From JBCCQH01 sp039024435 (GTDB taxonomy: Bacteria; Bacteroidota; Bacteroidia; J057; JADKCL01): a stretch of 8,086 nucleotides of DNA. The DNA lies in contig JBCCQH010000178.1 of the NCBI GenBank assembly GCA_039024435.1, positions 1 through 8,086 of the forward strand, read 5' to 3'. This document shows positions 6,190 to 8,086 of the stretch, one piece after another (the stretch's first letter is position 1; each line of letters begins with the position of its first letter). The translations under genes were made by a program, and so were the position numbers. The notes below the pieces were generated by a model. It made no database searches, had not been told where the DNA came from, and saw nothing but the letters and a program-made list of their open reading frames with translations.

Positions 6190-6738
6190 TGTTTGGGCAG
6201 AGCATAGACGCCAGCGACGCACGCGATCCTCGGGCGGCGCACGGCATTTGATTGCGGTCCGCGGAGGCAAGGTCGCGTCTGACAAATATCCTTGGGTGCG
6301 TGTACTTTGATCGATTTGGATCTATTTGGCGGGGCGGCACCGCATTTCTCCCTGTAGCGCTGGCTCGAGAAAAGCGGTTTGCCCAATCCGAGATCTCACC
6401 GCACCACGAGCCCCCGACGTGGATAAGCCCCAATGCAATCTTGCGATTTTGCCCCCGGATCAATGCGCCCGCCTCGGCGCTGGGGGGCGGAAATAGGCCA
6501 ATTGGGGGATGAGGATGTCCTTTTCAGCAACGCAAATTTCGCCGCCCGTATCCCCGGAACTTTAACCTTCCACCGGTGCCTTGGCAATGGTTAATCTTTG
6601 GGATAAGCTACCGTGGCCTGGTTTGCAATCGCAATTGAATTTACCGGCGCATTTGCCGCCCCAAACAGGTGAGCCGAGGAACGCGGTTTGGGTGGCAAGA
6701 ACGGGACTTGTCAACCCGCTAAACAATTTCGGCGCTCC
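6190..6738. other. intergenic region without a supported gene
   Basis: About 550 bases between the effector stop and the 3' end of the convergent oxidoreductase gene. Open frames on both strands here are short, overlap each other and give low-complexity Arg/Pro/Ala-rich translations, so none is supported. No tRNA, no copy of the dispersed repeat and no tandem repeat is visible. The only structure of note is the imperfect hairpin listed separately. Confidence 0.6.
6653..6698 (-). terminator. imperfect hairpin downstream of the oxidoreductase gene
   Basis: Arms at 6653-6666 and 6686-6698 (ttgccgccccaaac and gtttgggtggcaa) pair with one wobble and one bulged base. The hairpin lies about 40 bases past the minus-strand stop at 6739. 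There is no following T-run on the minus strand, so a terminator role is only a possibility given by its position between convergent genes. Confidence 0.25.
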
Positions 6739-7791
6739 TCAGCCGCCCAGCGTACGGGCGGCGAAGAGGTCCTTCTGCTTCATGCTGATCAGGAAGTGGG
6801 GGTGGCCAAAGGGAAGCTGTACCGCGCCCTTCTTCATCCCGATGGTCACCATGCTCATTGGGGCACTCGGCTTGTAGGCTTTGAGGGTGGCATTGGGATC
6901 GTTGAGCAGGGCGATGAGATTTTTGGCGGTAAGCTTGGCTTGCTTGTCGGCAAAGGCCCCCATCTTGATTTCTGGGACATCGTTGAGGTCACCAATGGCA
7001 AAAATATTGGGTCGGCCGGGCACGCGCAGGTAGGCATCTACCTGGACCGCGTGGCGGTCGGTTTTTGCGATGCCACTTTCCTTTCCGATCCACTCGCCAT
7101 TGACATCAATGCCCACGGCGAGGTAAACGAGGTCTGCGGAAAATTGCTGCCCGCTTTTGCTGGTCCAGATGCCGGGAGACGATTGGGTGACGTAGCTGTT
7201 CAGATGAAGCTCTACGCCGAGACCGGTGAGCACTTTTTCGGCGCGCCGGGACATCTTGGTGCTCAAAGAATCTAGCAAGCGGGCGCCGGAGTGGGCCAGG
7301 ATGACCTTTTTTTCGCGGTATTTTGCCGCAACATCGCCCGCAAATTCCACCCCAATCGGACCACCCCCGATGACCAGAATTGAGGCCGCCGCCGCGAGTC
7401 GCTTCCCCTCCGCAACGAAGCTGGCTTGCCGCTCGGCGAGGCTGATTTCCCGCCCTTTGAGCAGTTCCCACTGCTTGAACGAGGAGCCAGTGGCCAGTAC
7501 CAGGTAATCCATGGGCACGGTCACTCCCCCTTCCAGTTCGACAGCGGTATCGGAAAGGCCCACCGCTTTGCCTTGGATATGGTTTACTTCCGGGAGCAGG
7601 TCCCGGTAGGATTTCCGGATTTTCGGACCGAACGACTCGGGAAGTACCAAGGCCCGGAGTTGCGCGTAGGGCACTTCAAAGTACTCCTTGGGATCAACCA
7701 GGGCAATCTCCGCCGGCGCTTTGCTTTTGATCAGGTGAGATGCCAAGCTTTTGCCCGCGACGCCTCCACCTACAATGACGATTTTTTTCAT
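6739..7791 (-). CDS. NAD(P)/FAD-dependent oxidoreductase (AIF/FSP1/NDH-2 type)
   Basis: A 350-residue flavoprotein of the pyridine nucleotide-disulfide oxidoreductase superfamily, expected to pass electrons from NAD(P)H through FAD to a quinone or similar acceptor. The first dinucleotide fold (FAD) is at the start, IVIVGGGVAG (4-13), ending in the acidic LVDP at 31-34. The LATG motif is at 99-102. The second fold, for NAD(P)H, has LVIGGGPIGVEFAG at 139-152. The second FAD contact is IFAIGD at 263-268. There is no CxxC redox pair, which separates it from thioredoxin or glutathione reductases. The C-terminus (KQKDLFAARTLGG) resembles the end of FSP1/AIF-like proteins, and the length is close to that family's norm, so it seems complete. 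No terminal transmembrane helix is visible. The ATG start is directly followed by MKKIVIVGGG, as expected. The family is clear; the electron acceptor is not. Confidence 0.9.
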   Translation of the reverse strand: MKKIVIVGGGVAGKSLASHLIKSKAPAEIALVDPKEYFEVPYAQLRALVLPESFGPKIRKSYRDLLPEVNHIQGKAVGLSDTAVELEGGVTVPMDYLVLATGSSFKQWELLKGREISLAERQASFVAEGKRLAAAASILVIGGGPIGVEFAGDVAAKYREKKVILAHSGARLLDSLSTKMSRRAEKVLTGLGVELHLNSYVTQSSPGIWTSKSGQQFSADLVYLAVGIDVNGEWIGKESGIAKTDRHAVQVDAYLRVPGRPNIFAIGDLNDVPEIKMGAFADKQAKLTAKNLIALLNDPNATLKAYKPSAPMSMVTIGMKKGAVQLPFGHPHFLISMKQKDLFAARTLGG

Positions 7792-7914
7792 CGGATCTGA
7801 GGTTATTCTTTTCGACTTCGTGATTTAGGTAGGTAACCGTGGGCAAGGATTTTTGTTGATAAAGTCCACAAAAATTTTGCTCCACTCATGCATCAACTCT
7901 TCTCCGGATTCTTA

Positions 7915-8086
7915 GAGGCTGTTTAAAATTGGTTTGTGAAATTTGCTAGTGTGAAGATTCATTAAAAAGCGAACTTTATATTTCTTATATTTGTTCATGC
8001 CAAGAAAAGGTAATCCAATTGTTTTGACCGATGAGCAGAGAACTGAACTTCTGAGTCTCACCCGGTCGCAAAAAATCCAGCACAGA
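7915..8086 (+). mobile_element. left end of an IS630-like insertion sequence (partial)
   Basis: The inferred end begins just after a TA at 7913-7914 with gaggctgtttaaaattgg and leads in 82 bases to an IS630-type transposase start. IS630-family elements insert at TA, which fits. The composition drops to AT-rich exactly here. The right end lies outside the window, so the terminal inverted repeat cannot be confirmed. Confidence 0.6.
7997..8086 (+). CDS. IS630-like transposase, N-terminal fragment (3' partial)
   Basis: The first 30 residues of a transposase that runs off the window. It begins MPRKGNPIVLTDEQ and continues with RTELLSLTRSQKIQHR. This matches the usual start of IS630-family transposases: a short basic lead, an LTxEQ segment that opens the first helix-turn-helix, and an R(S/T)xxxxHR end before the DNA-binding helices. 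These enzymes later carry a DDE catalytic domain, which is not visible here. The ATG at 7997 is the natural start and sits about 80 bases inside the inferred element end. Recognition rests on the N-terminal pattern only, but the pattern is distinctive. Confidence 0.8.
   Translation, partial: MPRKGNPIVLTDEQRTELLSLTRSQKIQHR

Noticed and set aside
6202..6275. GC-rich stretch faintly like the dispersed repeat
   Set aside because: Only short shared words in a different order; not a third copy on inspection.
5407..6285. Minus-strand open frame of 292 codons
   Set aside because: It is antisense to the eCIS-type effector, which has recognisable leader and nuclease-like motifs; the antisense product is Arg/Pro-rich with no motif.
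6688..7275. Plus-strand open frame of 195 codons
   Set aside because: It is antisense to the oxidoreductase, whose nucleotide-binding motifs establish the minus strand as coding.
7986..7993. TATATTTG, a perfect match to the Bacteroidota -7 box, just before the transposase ATG
   Set aside because: It would place the transcript start at or within the start codon and has no TTTG at the right distance upstream; likely chance in AT-rich DNA.
1..8086. CRISPR arrays, tRNA or rRNA genes, short tandem repeats
   Set aside because: No regularly spaced direct repeats, cloverleaf-like arms or rRNA segments were seen on either strand.

Overview
The window looks like part of an accessory toxin island from a Bacteroidota genome, most likely a high-GC environmental lineage of the Saprospiria/Lewinella kind. 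Three things point there. The RHS core ends in the Bacteroidota-style blocks FNGKE, GRFLSVDPL and DLDGLE. One protein carries the VDDRPxAIAQ...NSPQ leader known from effectors linked to extracellular contractile injection systems (eCIS). Genes lack clear Shine-Dalgarno sequences. The lineage is an inference; no marker gene is present.

Positions 1-1881 hold the 3' part of an RHS polymorphic-toxin gene. Its GC-rich core (to about 770) switches sharply to an AT-richer C-terminal tip with a papain-like Cys/His/Asp pattern. A 104-residue candidate immunity gene follows 5 bp later. Positions 2129-4174 hold a second copy of the same core, aligned without gaps at a constant offset of 2211 bases, but carrying an unrelated tip and an unrelated candidate immunity gene. 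This copy is truncated at its 5' end, interrupted by an in-frame TGA, and altered at two conserved core motifs. It looks like an orphan tip cassette. Positions 4196-4895 hold what may be a relic of a third toxin tail and a further small orphan gene, possibly an orphan immunity gene.

Positions 4896-5412 are non-coding and hold hairpins and the second copy of a dispersed intergenic repeat; the first copy lies at 1908-2040, between the two RHS modules. Positions 5413-6189 encode an eCIS-type effector: leader, short linker and a His/Asn nuclease-like domain, with no visible immunity gene. Positions 6190-6738 appear to be gene-free. A minus-strand FAD/NAD(P)H oxidoreductase of the AIF/FSP1/NDH-2 type (6739-7791) looks like an ordinary housekeeping gene. 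The window ends in the left part of an IS630-like insertion sequence.

Overall, two kinds of antagonistic weapon sit side by side: RHS toxins with swappable tips and paired immunity genes, and an eCIS-type payload without one. The repeated core supplies the homology by which a downstream tip could recombine onto the upstream gene.
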